From assembly GCA_910587195.1 (NCBI GenBank), contig CAJUKL010000028.1, positions 1,623 through 29,703 on the forward strand: 28,081 bases of DNA. The letters are read 5' to 3'. The position numbers and the translations under genes were made by a program. A model generated the notes under the pieces. The model saw nothing but the letters and a program-made list of their open reading frames with translations. It was not told the origin of the DNA and searched no databases. Shown here piece after piece: positions 14,428 through 22,282 of this stretch. This DNA comes from an uncultured Clostridia bacterium. Lineage in GTDB: Bacteria > Bacillota > Clostridia > Lachnospirales > Anaerotignaceae. Position 1 is the first letter of the stretch, and each line of letters begins with the position of its first letter.

Positions 14428-15699
14428 TTATTCTGCTGCTGCTAAATTAGCTTCCATCATTTCAGCCAGAGCTTGAACACGTGTATCGAACTGTGCTGGT
14501 GCAAAGTTACGAGGGTCTGTCTGGTCGCCGTCAAAGCTTACATATGGCAGACCTGTTTTTTCTTTGATAATTTCAGCAGTTTCTACGTTCAAGAAACTCA
14601 TTAATTTACAGCTTCTGTTCAAGTGGTAAACAATACCATCACATTTTCCGCCATTTACAATGTTAAGAAGAACGTTAACTTTGTTTTCAAGGCAAGTATT
14701 GATGTAAATTCTTGTATAAGCTTCTGCCATAGAATGAAGGGAATCATCATGTGCATCATAATGTAAATCCCAAAGTCCTGGATAAGCAGAACCTGTCATA
14801 ATGCTGCCAAGGGATTTCAAAGATTTGAATGTGTGTCCCAAGTATGGCCATACAGCGATACCTTCCCATGTTACACGAGTTTTTTCTGCACCTTTAAATG
14901 CATAGATACCAGCTTCAAGGTTTGCTTCCAATTCGTCAGCAAATTTTTTGAAAGTGATTTCAGCATAATCCAAGCTTCTACAAGCAACGATTAATGCCAT
15001 GTAGTTAAATAAATCGAAGCAGTTCAATGGAGATGGTTTATAAGAAGACATTTTTGCGATTCTGTTCCATTGATATACAGAACGTTGTGTTTGGTCTTTT
15101 ACTTCTTGGAATTTTTTGTAATCAAAAGGTCTACCACAAATAACTTCCAACTGAGAAATTGCATTTCTGAACTGGTCAGCAATATAAGCTTTTGCATATT
15201 CAGGAATAGGCATTGTGTGGTTAAATGGCACGTCAATTACGATACAAGGAATATCCAATTCCACTGCAAGGTTTTCATACCATTTTAACAATGTATTACA
15301 AATGTTGTTACATGTGATAACTAAGTCAGGCAGTGGCACTTTTGCTGCTGGAGAGTTAGCGAGTACTTCAGGTGTTTTACCTGTCATAGCTTGTTCTTTT
15401 AACAGTTCCATATAGCCCATGTTTACACGACCATAAGAACAGCAGTCAATAGAATAACCTTTTCTGTCTGCAACTTCTAACATATCCAAAGCGCCTTTTT
15501 TTGCGCCGATACCAGCTGCGTGTGTTTCAGGATAAATCATAGCAATTCCCATTGTTACACAGAATTCTGGTGGAGCTACAGAAGCAGACCAACAAACCAA
15601 GTCGCCTCTTGCTTTTGCATCTCTTGCATCCTGATCAGCTTTTGCCTGATAGTATGCCAACAATTCTTTTGCTTTCATGCCTTCTGTTGTTATACTCAT
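14428..15699 (-). CDS. lcdA: (R)-Lactoyl-CoA dehydratase alpha subunit
   Basis: 423 residues from ATG 15699 (MSITTEGMKAKELLAYYQAK). The open frame extends a further 33 codons upstream, but that part overlaps the end of lcdC and is not conserved-looking; a GAGGGA sequence lies just before ATG 15699. Family cysteines: Cys86/87 (IDCCSYGRVNMG), Cys130 and Cys134 (VITCNNICNTLLKWYENL) and Cys364 (LNRSCKLMSF), candidates for [4Fe-4S] ligands. The alpha subunit binds the acyl-CoA substrate at its cluster. The segment GDLVCWSASVAPPEFC and the rest resemble, from memory, LcdA of A. propionicum very closely. Co-transcribed with lcdC (16 bp upstream) and lcdB. Confidence 0.93.
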   Translation of the reverse strand: MSITTEGMKAKELLAYYQAKADQDARDAKARGDLVCWSASVAPPEFCVTMGIAMIYPETHAAGIGAKKGALDMLEVADRKGYSIDCCSYGRVNMGYMELLKEQAMTGKTPEVLANSPAAKVPLPDLVITCNNICNTLLKWYENLAVELDIPCIVIDVPFNHTMPIPEYAKAYIADQFRNAISQLEVICGRPFDYKKFQEVKDQTQRSVYQWNRIAKMSSYKPSPLNCFDLFNYMALIVACRSLDYAEITFKKFADELEANLEAGIYAFKGAEKTRVTWEGIAVWPYLGHTFKSLKSLGSIMTGSAYPGLWDLHYDAHDDSLHSMAEAYTRIYINTCLENKVNVLLNIVNGGKCDGIVYHLNRSCKLMSFLNVETAEIIKEKTGLPYVSFDGDQTDPRNFAPAQFDTRVQALAEMMEANLAAAE

Positions 15700-15715
15700 T
15701 CTAATCCCTCTTTCT

Positions 15716-16501
15716 TCAATTTTTTTGCTTTTTTGCTTCTTCGTATGCGAACAAAGCCGCACCGAGAGCGCCTGTTGTTTGTGGATTTGGCGCCACAATA
15801 ACTTCCTTTTTTAATTCTCTTGCAACTGCCCGTACAACGCCGGCATTTTTTGCAACACCACCCGTCATAACAACGGCATCTTCCAAGCCGCCCCTGTAGG
15901 CAAGACCGCACGCCTTACTAGCGACAGATTGGTGTACACCTTTGATGATGCTGTTTTTATCAACACCTTTTGAGAGCTGAGAAATTACCTCAGACTCTGC
16001 AAACACTGTACAGGTGCTGCTGATAGAAGCCGCCTGTTCTGCTTTTGCATCACATTCAGCCATATCGTCAATTGTTGTTTCCAGAACCCTTGCCATAACA
16101 TCAAGGAATCTGCCTGTGCCTGCTGCACATTTATCATTCATAAAAAACTGCTTAACACCACCTCTGTTATCTAAGCGAATTGCTTTGGCATCTTGTCCGC
16201 CAATGTCAATAATGGTGCGTGCAGTAGGTACCAAATGAAATATACCTTTTGCATGACAACTGATTTCACTAATTTGTTTGTCAGCATCTTCAAATGCAAA
16301 ACGACCATAACCCGTTGCAACTAATTTTGTAATATCGGCTCTTGTCAAACCACTTTTTTCATAAGCCTGTTCCAAAGCTCTTTGTGGACCAGAGGAACCC
16401 GTACCAACTTGAACCACTTCGGCAGCAACGATACGTTCCCCATCTTCCAAGATAACAACTTTAGAAGAAGCAGAGCCAACATCAACCCCCATTGTATACA
16501 T
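15716..16501 (-). CDS. lcdC: Activator of lactoyl-CoA dehydratase (ATP-dependent archerase)
   Basis: 261 residues, ASKHA-fold ATPase of the HgdC/HadI/FldI family. N-terminal phosphate-binding GVDVGSASSKVVIL; DIGGQD at 99-104; Cys125 in NDKCAAGTGRFLD and Cys164 in SSTCTVFAESE, one pair per subunit, so a homodimer holds one [4Fe-4S] cluster. The C-terminal MTGGVAKNAGV is also typical. It uses ATP hydrolysis to shoot one low-potential electron into LcdAB. AAGGAGG is 7 nt before ATG 16501. First gene of the operon, with a long leader that contains a hairpin next to the RBS and an IS605-like element. Confidence 0.95.
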   Translation of the reverse strand: MYTMGVDVGSASSKVVILEDGERIVAAEVVQVGTGSSGPQRALEQAYEKSGLTRADITKLVATGYGRFAFEDADKQISEISCHAKGIFHLVPTARTIIDIGGQDAKAIRLDNRGGVKQFFMNDKCAAGTGRFLDVMARVLETTIDDMAECDAKAEQAASISSTCTVFAESEVISQLSKGVDKNSIIKGVHQSVASKACGLAYRGGLEDAVVMTGGVAKNAGVVRAVARELKKEVIVAPNPQTTGALGAALFAYEEAKKQKN

Positions 16502-16515
16502 GAAATGACCTCCTT

Positions 16516-16535
16516 AAAAACTGTATGCAGTTTTT
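16516..16535 (-). promoter_or_regulatory. Hairpin abutting the lcdC ribosome binding site
   Basis: AAAAACTG / CAGTTTTT, an 8-bp stem with 4-nt loop. On the minus strand its 3' arm ends directly at the AAGGAGG Shine-Dalgarno (16509-16515). It may protect the mRNA 5' of the RBS or tune initiation. Confidence 0.5.
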
Positions 16536-16581
16536 ATTATTTATGTTTTTTTGCTTTTGTATGCACTGTTGTCATTTTTAC

Positions 16582-16785
16582 TGACACTCCCATGCCTAAA
16601 GGTATGGGGTTCTTAATTACATAAACTTCTAAATATACTCGAAAGCATATAAAACTAATCTATTTCATTAAGACTTTCACTACCAAAGATACCATTGTAT
16701 CCATTAACGATAGTATAAGGCTCGCGTCAAAACCTTTTATTTTCATAGCTTTCATCCCACCCCTAAAGGAGTGGGCTTTTCGCAT
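16582..16785 (-). mobile_element. IS200/IS605-like end element without transposase (possible TnpB guide-RNA scaffold)
   Basis: Two related hairpins about 170 bp apart bound a non-coding segment: CCCATGCCTAAAGGTATGGG (16589-16608) and CCCACCCCTAAAGGAGTGGG (16756-16775). They share the CCTAAAGG core. Read on the minus strand the element runs from GCGAAAAGCCCACTCC to a terminal GGCATGGGAGTGTCAG. From memory this resembles the right-end region of IS605-type elements in Clostridia, where the TnpB-associated omega RNA is made. No tnpA or tnpB frame is present. It lies inside the predicted leader of the lcd operon, in the same direction. It could be a PATE-type remnant or a solo guide-RNA-like element; a structural leader RNA is the alternative. 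Confidence 0.45.
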
Positions 16786-16890
16786 TTAGCTTGTAAAATG
16801 CAATAGAAAATACTTATATTTTACAATATAAGCACAATAAAATTACCAATGATAAAGGGAAAAAACATTTTTTCTTTATCACTTTCGTTC

Positions 16891-16919
16891 ATTATACCAT
16901 CTTTAATTCTCAAATGCAA
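16891..16919 (-). promoter_or_regulatory. Candidate promoter of the lcdC-lcdA-lcdB-pct operon
   Basis: On the minus strand: -35 TTGCAT (16914-16919), 17-nt spacer, -10 TATAAT (16891-16896). The transcript would begin near 16884 with a leader of about 380 nt. Small inverted repeats lie just inside it (TGATAAAG/CTTTATCA near 16850-16882; CTTATATT/AATATAAG near 16811-16831). Confidence 0.6.
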
Positions 16920-17214
16920 CTAATATTGTTAAAAATTTATTTTAATTTTGCATTTTTTTTTATAAAAAATCTATATTATTTTTCTATGATTTATTTTCTT
17001 ACACTTTATGGAAAAAAATAGGACTGTTTTCCAATCTTTTTCAGGATTCTAATTTTGTTCATATTGTATTTTTATAAAAAAAATTATTCTAATTTTTTAG
17101 CAATTCTGTAGTTTAAATTTTTATAAAATAGAAAATTTTTTTCTCTATTGTTACAAATCTATCTTTTTTCCATTTTCAAAATATTTTTCATTCTCTTTGT
17201 TAATAATTCTCCAA
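16920..17214. other. Very AT-rich intergenic stretch
   Basis: No open frame or RNA gene that I can support. Long T-rich runs, probably UP-element-like sequence behind the lcd promoter. TTGTTAA at about 16929-16935 equals one half of a Rex-type operator, but the other half is poor. Confidence 0.6.
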
Positions 17215-17340
17215 CTTACTTTCTTGAAAGAAAGTAAGCAAAGAACTTTTGTGCAAAACTTCGTTTTGCTACTGTGTGTTCAACTTGAATAGCTACTTTA
17301 GCTGAACGACAAGGGAGCACCAACGACCAAAATTTAGAAT
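17215..17340 (+). repeat. Dispersed hairpin repeat, copy B (full length)
   Basis: Palindrome at 17215-17238 with outer arm CTTAC/GTAAG, then CAAAGAACTTTTGTGC, then hairpin GCAAAAC-TTC-GTTTTGC (17253-17269). A tail with GAATAGCTACTTTAGCTGAA and GGAGCACCAACGACC follows. The order and sequence match copy A (minus strand of 1000-1123) along the whole length. Confidence 0.75.
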
Positions 17341-17364
17341 CTATTCGGTTTCAGGCTTTTTTCC

Positions 17365-18234
17365 TTATCTTGTCAATACTTCAACACCATTTTCTGTAAT
17401 AGCAACTGTATACTCCCATTGTGCAGATAAAGAACCATCTTCTGTATAAATTGTCCAACCATTATCTTCATCTTGATATACCTGTCTTTTTCCAGCATTT
17501 ATCATAGGCTCTATTGTAAAAACCATGCCTGGCACTAAAAGCATACCTGTATCTTTTTTTCCAACATGGCAAACATAGGGCTCCTCATGAAAAGCTAATC
17601 CTACACCATGCCCACCAATTTCCTCCACAACAGCATAGCCATTTTGTTTTGCAAGCGTATTTACAGCTTCTCCAACATCACCTAAATATCCCCATGCTTT
17701 TACAGCCGCTAATCCTGCATCTAAACATTCTTTTGTAACATCTACTAATTTTTTTGCTTCTTCGGAAACTTCGCCAATGCAAAACATACGTGAAGCGTCT
17801 GCATAATATCCATTTAAAATAGTTGTCACATCTACATTAATAATATCGCCATTTTGTAAGATTCTATTTTTGTCTGGAATCCCATGGCAAACCTCATCAT
17901 TGATAGAAGTACAAACACTTTTCGGAAATCCTTTATAATGGAAAGGGGCAGGAATTCCACCATGTTTTATAGTATATTCATGCACTAACAAATTTATTTC
18001 TTCCGTATTCATACCTTCTTTTATGTGTTCTGCCACCAAATCTAATACCGCCGTATTTAACTTTCCCGCTTCCCGAATCCCTTCTATTTGTTCCGGATTT
18101 TTAATAATCTTATGAGGTGGCACTAATATTCCATCTTTTTTCATTCTTTCTAACTTTTCATCAAATGCCAGATGGCATACTTTATATTTTTTATGGCTCC
18201 CACACCAACATGGGTCATTTCTTCCTGTTTTCAT
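17365..18234 (-). CDS. map: Methionine aminopeptidase type I with N-terminal SEC-C zinc motif
   Basis: 289 residues from ATG 18234, which has AAGGAGGA 7 nt upstream; the frame is open further upstream but the extension has no RBS. The N-terminal SEC-C motif has Cys9, Cys11, Cys20 and His21 (NDPCWCGSHKKYKVCH), as in the longer clostridial MetAPs. The pita-bread catalytic domain has the five metal ligands Asp135, Asp146 (GYYADASRMF), His209 (EEIGGHGVG), Glu242 (FTIEPM) and Glu274 (QWEYTV). It removes initiator Met from nascent proteins. It is divergent from the kinase-like gene and points toward the lcd operon. It is a housekeeping gene lying between the two halves of the acrylate-pathway cluster. 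Confidence 0.95.
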   Translation of the reverse strand: MKTGRNDPCWCGSHKKYKVCHLAFDEKLERMKKDGILVPPHKIIKNPEQIEGIREAGKLNTAVLDLVAEHIKEGMNTEEINLLVHEYTIKHGGIPAPFHYKGFPKSVCTSINDEVCHGIPDKNRILQNGDIINVDVTTILNGYYADASRMFCIGEVSEEAKKLVDVTKECLDAGLAAVKAWGYLGDVGEAVNTLAKQNGYAVVEEIGGHGVGLAFHEEPYVCHVGKKDTGMLLVPGMVFTIEPMINAGKRQVYQDEDNGWTIYTEDGSLSAQWEYTVAITENGVEVLTR

Positions 18235-18259
18235 TATATTTCCTCCTTCTTTTTTTCCT

Positions 18260-18289
18260 ATCATACCACAACTTAGTAATAAAATCCAA
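18260..18289 (-). promoter_or_regulatory. Candidate promoter of map
   Basis: On the minus strand: -35 TTGGAT (18284-18289), 18-nt spacer, -10 TATGAT (18260-18265), about 20 nt before the RBS. Confidence 0.45.
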
Positions 18290-18294
18290 AAAAA

Positions 18295-18324
18295 TTTACA
18301 AAAACTCGGTATTTATGTTATACT
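18295..18324 (+). promoter_or_regulatory. Candidate promoter of the cytidylate-kinase-like gene
   Basis: -35 TTTACA (18295-18300), 18-nt spacer, -10 TATACT (18319-18324), 23 nt before the start codon. Confidence 0.55.
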
Positions 18325-18347
18325 ATATACAAAAAGGAAGTGAAACT

Positions 18348-18947
18348 ATGGATAACATTATTATAACCATTGGCAGGCAATATGGCAGCGGTGGCAGAAT
18401 GATTGGTCAAAAACTTGCAAAAGATTTAAACATTCCTTGTTATGACAAAGAATTGTTAACGATTGCAGCAAAAGAAAGTGGTTTTTCTGAAGAAATCTTC
18501 AAAACAATGGATGAAAAACCTACAGGCAGCTTTTTATATTCTCTTGTTTCTGGCACTTATGGCACAAATCATCTTCCACTGAATCACAAGCTCTTTTTAG
18601 CACAATTTGATGCAATTCGTAGTATTGCAGAAAAGGGTTCCTGTGTTATTGTGGGTCGTTGTGCGGATTATGCTTTGGAAGATTATCCTGTAAAATGCAT
18701 TAATGTATTTATTCATGCAGATTTACAGGACAGGGTAACACGTGCCATTGAAGAATATGGCATTTCTCCAGATAAAGCAGAGGAAACAGTACAAAGAACA
18801 GATAAACAGCGTGCAAGTTATTATAATTTTTATTCTGATAAAAAATGGGGCGTTGTAGACCATTATGATATTACATTAGATAGTAGTAAATTAGGAATTG
18901 ATAACACAGTAGAGATGATAAAACATTTTATTTCGTTAAATCAATAA
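18348..18947 (+). CDS. Cytidylate kinase-like family protein
   Basis: 199 residues from ATG 18348 (MDNIIITIGRQYGSGGRMIG), with AAGGAAG about 8 nt upstream. The frame is open back to 18117, but that extension crosses the promoter and overlaps map antisense. The N-terminal GRQYGSGGRMIGQKLA is a P-loop-like motif of the cytidylate-kinase-like family (PF13189 type). CVIVGRCADYAL, HADLQDRVTRAIEEYG and TDKQRASYYNFYSDKKWG are the other family stretches, the last being the nucleotide-monophosphate lid/Arg region. This family is common in Clostridia and distinct from canonical Cmk; its substrate is not firmly known. Monocistronic, ending in a bidirectional terminator. Confidence 0.85.
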   Translation: MDNIIITIGRQYGSGGRMIGQKLAKDLNIPCYDKELLTIAAKESGFSEEIFKTMDEKPTGSFLYSLVSGTYGTNHLPLNHKLFLAQFDAIRSIAEKGSCVIVGRCADYALEDYPVKCINVFIHADLQDRVTRAIEEYGISPDKAEETVQRTDKQRASYYNFYSDKKWGVVDHYDITLDSSKLGIDNTVEMIKHFISLNQ

Positions 18948-18953
18948 AAAAAA

Positions 18954-18981
18954 CCCCTTGCAAAAATGCAAGGGGGATTTT
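18954..18981. terminator. Bidirectional intrinsic terminator (kinase-like gene / etfA)
   Basis: CCCCTTGC (18954-18961), loop AAAAAT, GCAAGGGG (18968-18975), with a run of A on the left and ATTTTTC on the right. It serves the plus-strand kinase-like gene and the minus-strand etfA, which converge here. Confidence 0.9.
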
Positions 18982-19029
18982 TCTGTTACACCGTTTGGAC
19001 ACAAATTTCTAATTTTTATTATCAGCAGA

Positions 19030-20082
19030 TTACTGAGCAGCTTTTTCAGCTTTTGCTTTTCTGATAGCTTCTGCTAATTTAGGAAGGATAACTTTTACGT
19101 CACCAACAATACCTAAATCGGAAACATCAAAGATTGCTGCTGTATCATTCTTGTTAATGGAGATAACAAGTTCAGAACCTTCCATACCAGCAACGTGCTG
19201 AATTGCGCCGGAAATACCGCAAGCAAGATATAAGTCAGGTCTAACTGTTTTACCTGTTTGACCAACTTGACGGTCTTTTTCAATCCAACCAGCGTCAACA
19301 CAAGCTCTGGAAGAACCAACTTCTGCACCAAGTGCATCTGCAACATCTCTTACTAAATCGAAGCCTTCTGGGCCACCGATACCACGACCACCAGAAACAA
19401 TCAATTTTGCTTCTGTCAAGTCGATAGATTTCTTTTCTGCTTTTACAACTTCCATAATTTCAACATTCATGTCAGCATCTGCAAAAGCAACATTCAATTT
19501 AATTACTTCGCCTTTTCTGCTTTCGTCTTTTGTGATTCTTTTCATAACACCAGGACGAACAGTAGCCATTTGAGGTTTTGTTCTTGGGCACATCAAAGTA
19601 GCCATCAAGTTACCACCAAATGCAGGACGTGTCATTAATAATGCTCTTGTAGGGTCTTCACAGCCCATAGATTTTTCTTTTTCAAATTCTTCTTCGGTTT
19701 TAGCCATTCTTAAACCAGTACAGTCAGCAACAAGTCCTGTTCTAACGCGGCTAGCCAATCTAGGAGCAACGTCACGACCAATAGAGGAAGCGCCAAAAAG
19801 CATAATTTCAGGGTCGTATTCTTTTACAACTTGTGCCAAAGCCTTTGTATATGGTTCTGTCACATATTCTTTTAAATATGGATGTTGAATCAAAACAACT
19901 TTATCTGCACCATAGTGGAATAATTTGTCAACTTCGCCTTCTACACCGTCGCCAAGTAATACAGCAACTACATCGTCTTTCAAATCTTCTTTTAATCTTG
20001 TAGCCTCGCCAATCAGCTCAAGTCCCACGTTTTGTACTTTACCGCTTCTTTGTTCAACTACTACATATATACCTTTACTCAT
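19030..20082 (-). CDS. etfA: Electron transfer flavoprotein alpha subunit (acryloyl-CoA reductase complex)
   Basis: 350 residues. N-terminal Rossmann-like domain I (1-215), then the FAD-binding domain II: VSGGRGIGGPEGFDLV (229-244), GSSRACVDAGW (256-266) and the ETF-alpha signature PDLYLACGISGAIQHVAG (282-299) with NKNDTAAIF. It pairs with EtfB; domain II shuttles electrons to the dehydrogenase flavin. It would correspond to AcrA of the A. propionicum acryloyl-CoA reductase. AAAGGAGG precedes ATG 20082; the 45-bp gap from etfB has no visible terminator. Last gene of acyl-CoA dehydrogenase-etfB-etfA. Confidence 0.95.
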   Translation of the reverse strand: MSKGIYVVVEQRSGKVQNVGLELIGEATRLKEDLKDDVVAVLLGDGVEGEVDKLFHYGADKVVLIQHPYLKEYVTEPYTKALAQVVKEYDPEIMLFGASSIGRDVAPRLASRVRTGLVADCTGLRMAKTEEEFEKEKSMGCEDPTRALLMTRPAFGGNLMATLMCPRTKPQMATVRPGVMKRITKDESRKGEVIKLNVAFADADMNVEIMEVVKAEKKSIDLTEAKLIVSGGRGIGGPEGFDLVRDVADALGAEVGSSRACVDAGWIEKDRQVGQTGKTVRPDLYLACGISGAIQHVAGMEGSELVISINKNDTAAIFDVSDLGIVGDVKVILPKLAEAIRKAKAEKAAQ

Positions 20083-20127
20083 TGTAGGGTTCTCCTCCTT
20101 TAATAATTCTAACGATTTGTTTGTTAA

Positions 20128-20922
20128 TTAGATAATGAATTTTTCTTCCAATTTGTCAACAATAGCTTTAACAGCTTGTTCAGCAGACAAATCTTTGAGG
20201 ATTGTACCAGCACCTTTTACTTCTTTTGTGAAGGACTGATATACGTTTGTTGGTGAACCCTTCAAGCCAATCATGTCAAGCTCAAGGTTATCTTTTAAGT
20301 CTTCAAAACCAAGTACTTTGATTTCTTTTTCATATGCTTCTACAACGCCTCTAACGCTCATATATCTTGGTTGTGCTAATTCAGCGATTGCTGTCAAAAG
20401 GCAAGGTGTTTTGATTTTGATGATGTGGTATCCATCTTCAAATTGTCTTCTTACAACAAGATGGTCAGCAGCAACTTCTTGAATATCTTCTACATAAGAA
20501 ACTTGTGGTAAAGCAAGTTTTTCACCAATCTGTGGGCCAACTTGTGCTGTATCACCATCGATAGCCTGACGACCTGTAATAATAACATCATAATCTAATG
20601 TTTTTAATGCAGCTGCCAAAATACCAGAAGTAGCATATGTGTCAGAACCACCAAATTCTCTACCAGAAACAAGGATTGCTTCGTCACAGCCCATAGCTAA
20701 TGCTTCTCTTAAAGCAACATCTGCCTGAGGAGGTCCCATAGATACTACAGTAACTGTGCTGCCAGCCATTTTTTCTTTTAATTGTAATGCAGCTTCAATA
20801 CCTGTTTTATCATCTGGGTTAATGATACTTGGAACGCCATCTCTTATCAATGTGCCTGTTTTTGGGTCAATTTTAACTTCAACTGTATCTGGTACTTGTT
20901 TAATACATACAACGATTTTCAT
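20128..20922 (-). CDS. etfB: Electron transfer flavoprotein beta subunit (acryloyl-CoA reductase complex)
   Basis: 264 residues. MKIVVCIKQVPDTVEVKID is the typical start; TGRQAIDGDTAQVGPQIGE (about 116-134) is the nucleotide-binding loop. The DGDTAQVGP form is what clostridial, NADH-oxidising Etf-beta subunits carry, where a FAD rather than AMP is bound. It would correspond to AcrB and take hydride from NADH. AAGGAG lies 7 nt before ATG 20922. Middle gene of a three-gene operon. Confidence 0.95.
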   Translation of the reverse strand: MKIVVCIKQVPDTVEVKIDPKTGTLIRDGVPSIINPDDKTGIEAALQLKEKMAGSTVTVVSMGPPQADVALREALAMGCDEAILVSGREFGGSDTYATSGILAAALKTLDYDVIITGRQAIDGDTAQVGPQIGEKLALPQVSYVEDIQEVAADHLVVRRQFEDGYHIIKIKTPCLLTAIAELAQPRYMSVRGVVEAYEKEIKVLGFEDLKDNLELDMIGLKGSPTNVYQSFTKEVKGAGTILKDLSAEQAVKAIVDKLEEKFII

Positions 20923-20971
20923 TATAGTTCTCCTTCCGAAATTTTCATATTTAGTTTTCTGTAATTTTCTA

Positions 20972-22111
20972 TCAAACCTTCATAGAACCGGAGATGATCA
21001 TCTTCATAGCTTCAGAAGTACCTTCATAGATTTCTGTAATTTTCGCATCTCTCATTGCTCTTTCTACTGGATACTCACGGCAGTAACCATAACCACCAAG
21101 AAGTTGTACACAAACTCTTGTTACTTCATTTGCTACGTCAGAAGCAAACAATTTACACATAGCTGCCAATGGAGCATAGTTTTCATGGTTATCTTTTGCT
21201 GTAGCAGCTCTCCAAACCATCAATCTAGCTGCATCTACTTTTGTTTGGCATTCAGCTAATTTGAACTGTGTATTTTGATATTTGTTGATTGTTCTTCCGC
21301 CTTGTTTTCTTTCTTTTACATATTTCATAGCTTCGTCAATCGCACCCTGTGCAATGCCTACAGATTGTGCACCAATACCAATACGTCCGCCACCCAAAGC
21401 TGTCATAGCAATCTTGTAGCCTTGTCCTTCTTTTCCAAGCATTCTGCTTGCAGGTACTCTTACGTTTTCATATGTAACAGCACAGTTGGAAGCTGCTCTA
21501 ATACCCATACGTTCAATGTTATCACTTACAGAAATACCAGGCATTGTTCTGTCAAGTACAAATGCAGACATACCTCTAGGACCTTTAGATTTATCTGTCA
21601 ATGCAAATACAACAAAGGTATCAGCAAATCCAGAGTTTGTTGTAAACATTTTGGAACCGTTGATGATGTAGTCATCTCCATCTTTGTCTGCTGTTGTTTG
21701 TACACCAGCAGCGTCTGTACCAGCATTTGGCTCTGTCAAACCATAGCAACCAGTTTTATGTCCATCTACCAATGGTCTTAAAAATTCTTGTTTTTGTTCC
21801 TCAGTACCAAATTCATTGATACATGCACAGCAAAGAGATGTGTGTACAGAAAGTGTAATACCTGTGGAAGCATCTACTTTAGACATTTCTTCCATAGCCA
21901 ATGTATATGTTAATACATCAGCGCCCTGTCCGCCATACTCTCTGGAGTAAGGAATACCGAAAGCACCGATTTTCTGAAGCTTAGCAATCAATTCTTGAGA
22001 ATATTCCTCAGCTTCGTCCATATCTTTTGCGATTGGTTTAATTTCTGTTTCAGCGAAGTTTCTGAATAATTCTTGCTGTAACAATTGTGCTTTTGTTAAT
22101 TTGAAATCCAT
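20972..22111 (-). CDS. acrC: Acyl-CoA dehydrogenase, probable acryloyl-CoA reductase/propionyl-CoA dehydrogenase
   Basis: 379 residues, the normal length for a short-chain acyl-CoA dehydrogenase. FAD/substrate motif CYGLTEPNAGTDAAG, second signature QLLGGYGYCREYPVERAMRDAKI, and the catalytic base Glu363 in ITEIYEGTSE. With EtfAB it reduces acryloyl-CoA to propionyl-CoA using NADH. The assignment to acryloyl-CoA rather than crotonyl-CoA (Bcd) rests on the same-locus lactoyl-CoA dehydratase genes and remembered likeness to AcrC of A. propionicum. AGGAGG lies 8 nt before ATG 22111. A strong promoter lies about 170 bp upstream. Confidence 0.9.
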   Translation of the reverse strand: MDFKLTKAQLLQQELFRNFAETEIKPIAKDMDEAEEYSQELIAKLQKIGAFGIPYSREYGGQGADVLTYTLAMEEMSKVDASTGITLSVHTSLCCACINEFGTEEQKQEFLRPLVDGHKTGCYGLTEPNAGTDAAGVQTTADKDGDDYIINGSKMFTTNSGFADTFVVFALTDKSKGPRGMSAFVLDRTMPGISVSDNIERMGIRAASNCAVTYENVRVPASRMLGKEGQGYKIAMTALGGGRIGIGAQSVGIAQGAIDEAMKYVKERKQGGRTINKYQNTQFKLAECQTKVDAARLMVWRAATAKDNHENYAPLAAMCKLFASDVANEVTRVCVQLLGGYGYCREYPVERAMRDAKITEIYEGTSEAMKMIISGSMKV

Positions 22112-22282
22112 TTAATATTCCTCCTATATGTTTAATAAATTTTAAACAACTGACTTCCTCGTTATCAGTCATTTAACTAAAACCGACCTTATGACATAGG
22201 CTTTTGCCGAAAAAAGGGGTCTTTGACAACTGTTTTCTGTGCAAAAATCTGTACAAAAAAGAAATATAGTGTTCCTATAAGA

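Noticed and set aside
16927..16944. Rex operator at the lcd promoter
   Set aside because: One half (TTGTTAA) is perfect, but the other half matches poorly in very AT-rich DNA, so it is not claimed.
18117..18347. 77-codon N-terminal extension of the cytidylate-kinase-like gene
   Set aside because: It would run antisense through map and across the gene's own promoter; the RBS is just before ATG 18348, where the P-loop-like N-terminus begins.
20756..21781. Long plus-strand frames opposite etfB and acrC
   Set aside because: Shadows of strongly supported minus-strand genes.
22196..22220. Possible riboswitch in the acrC leader
   Set aside because: The leader contains short GC-richer patches but I could match no known aptamer blocks and see no terminator stem.
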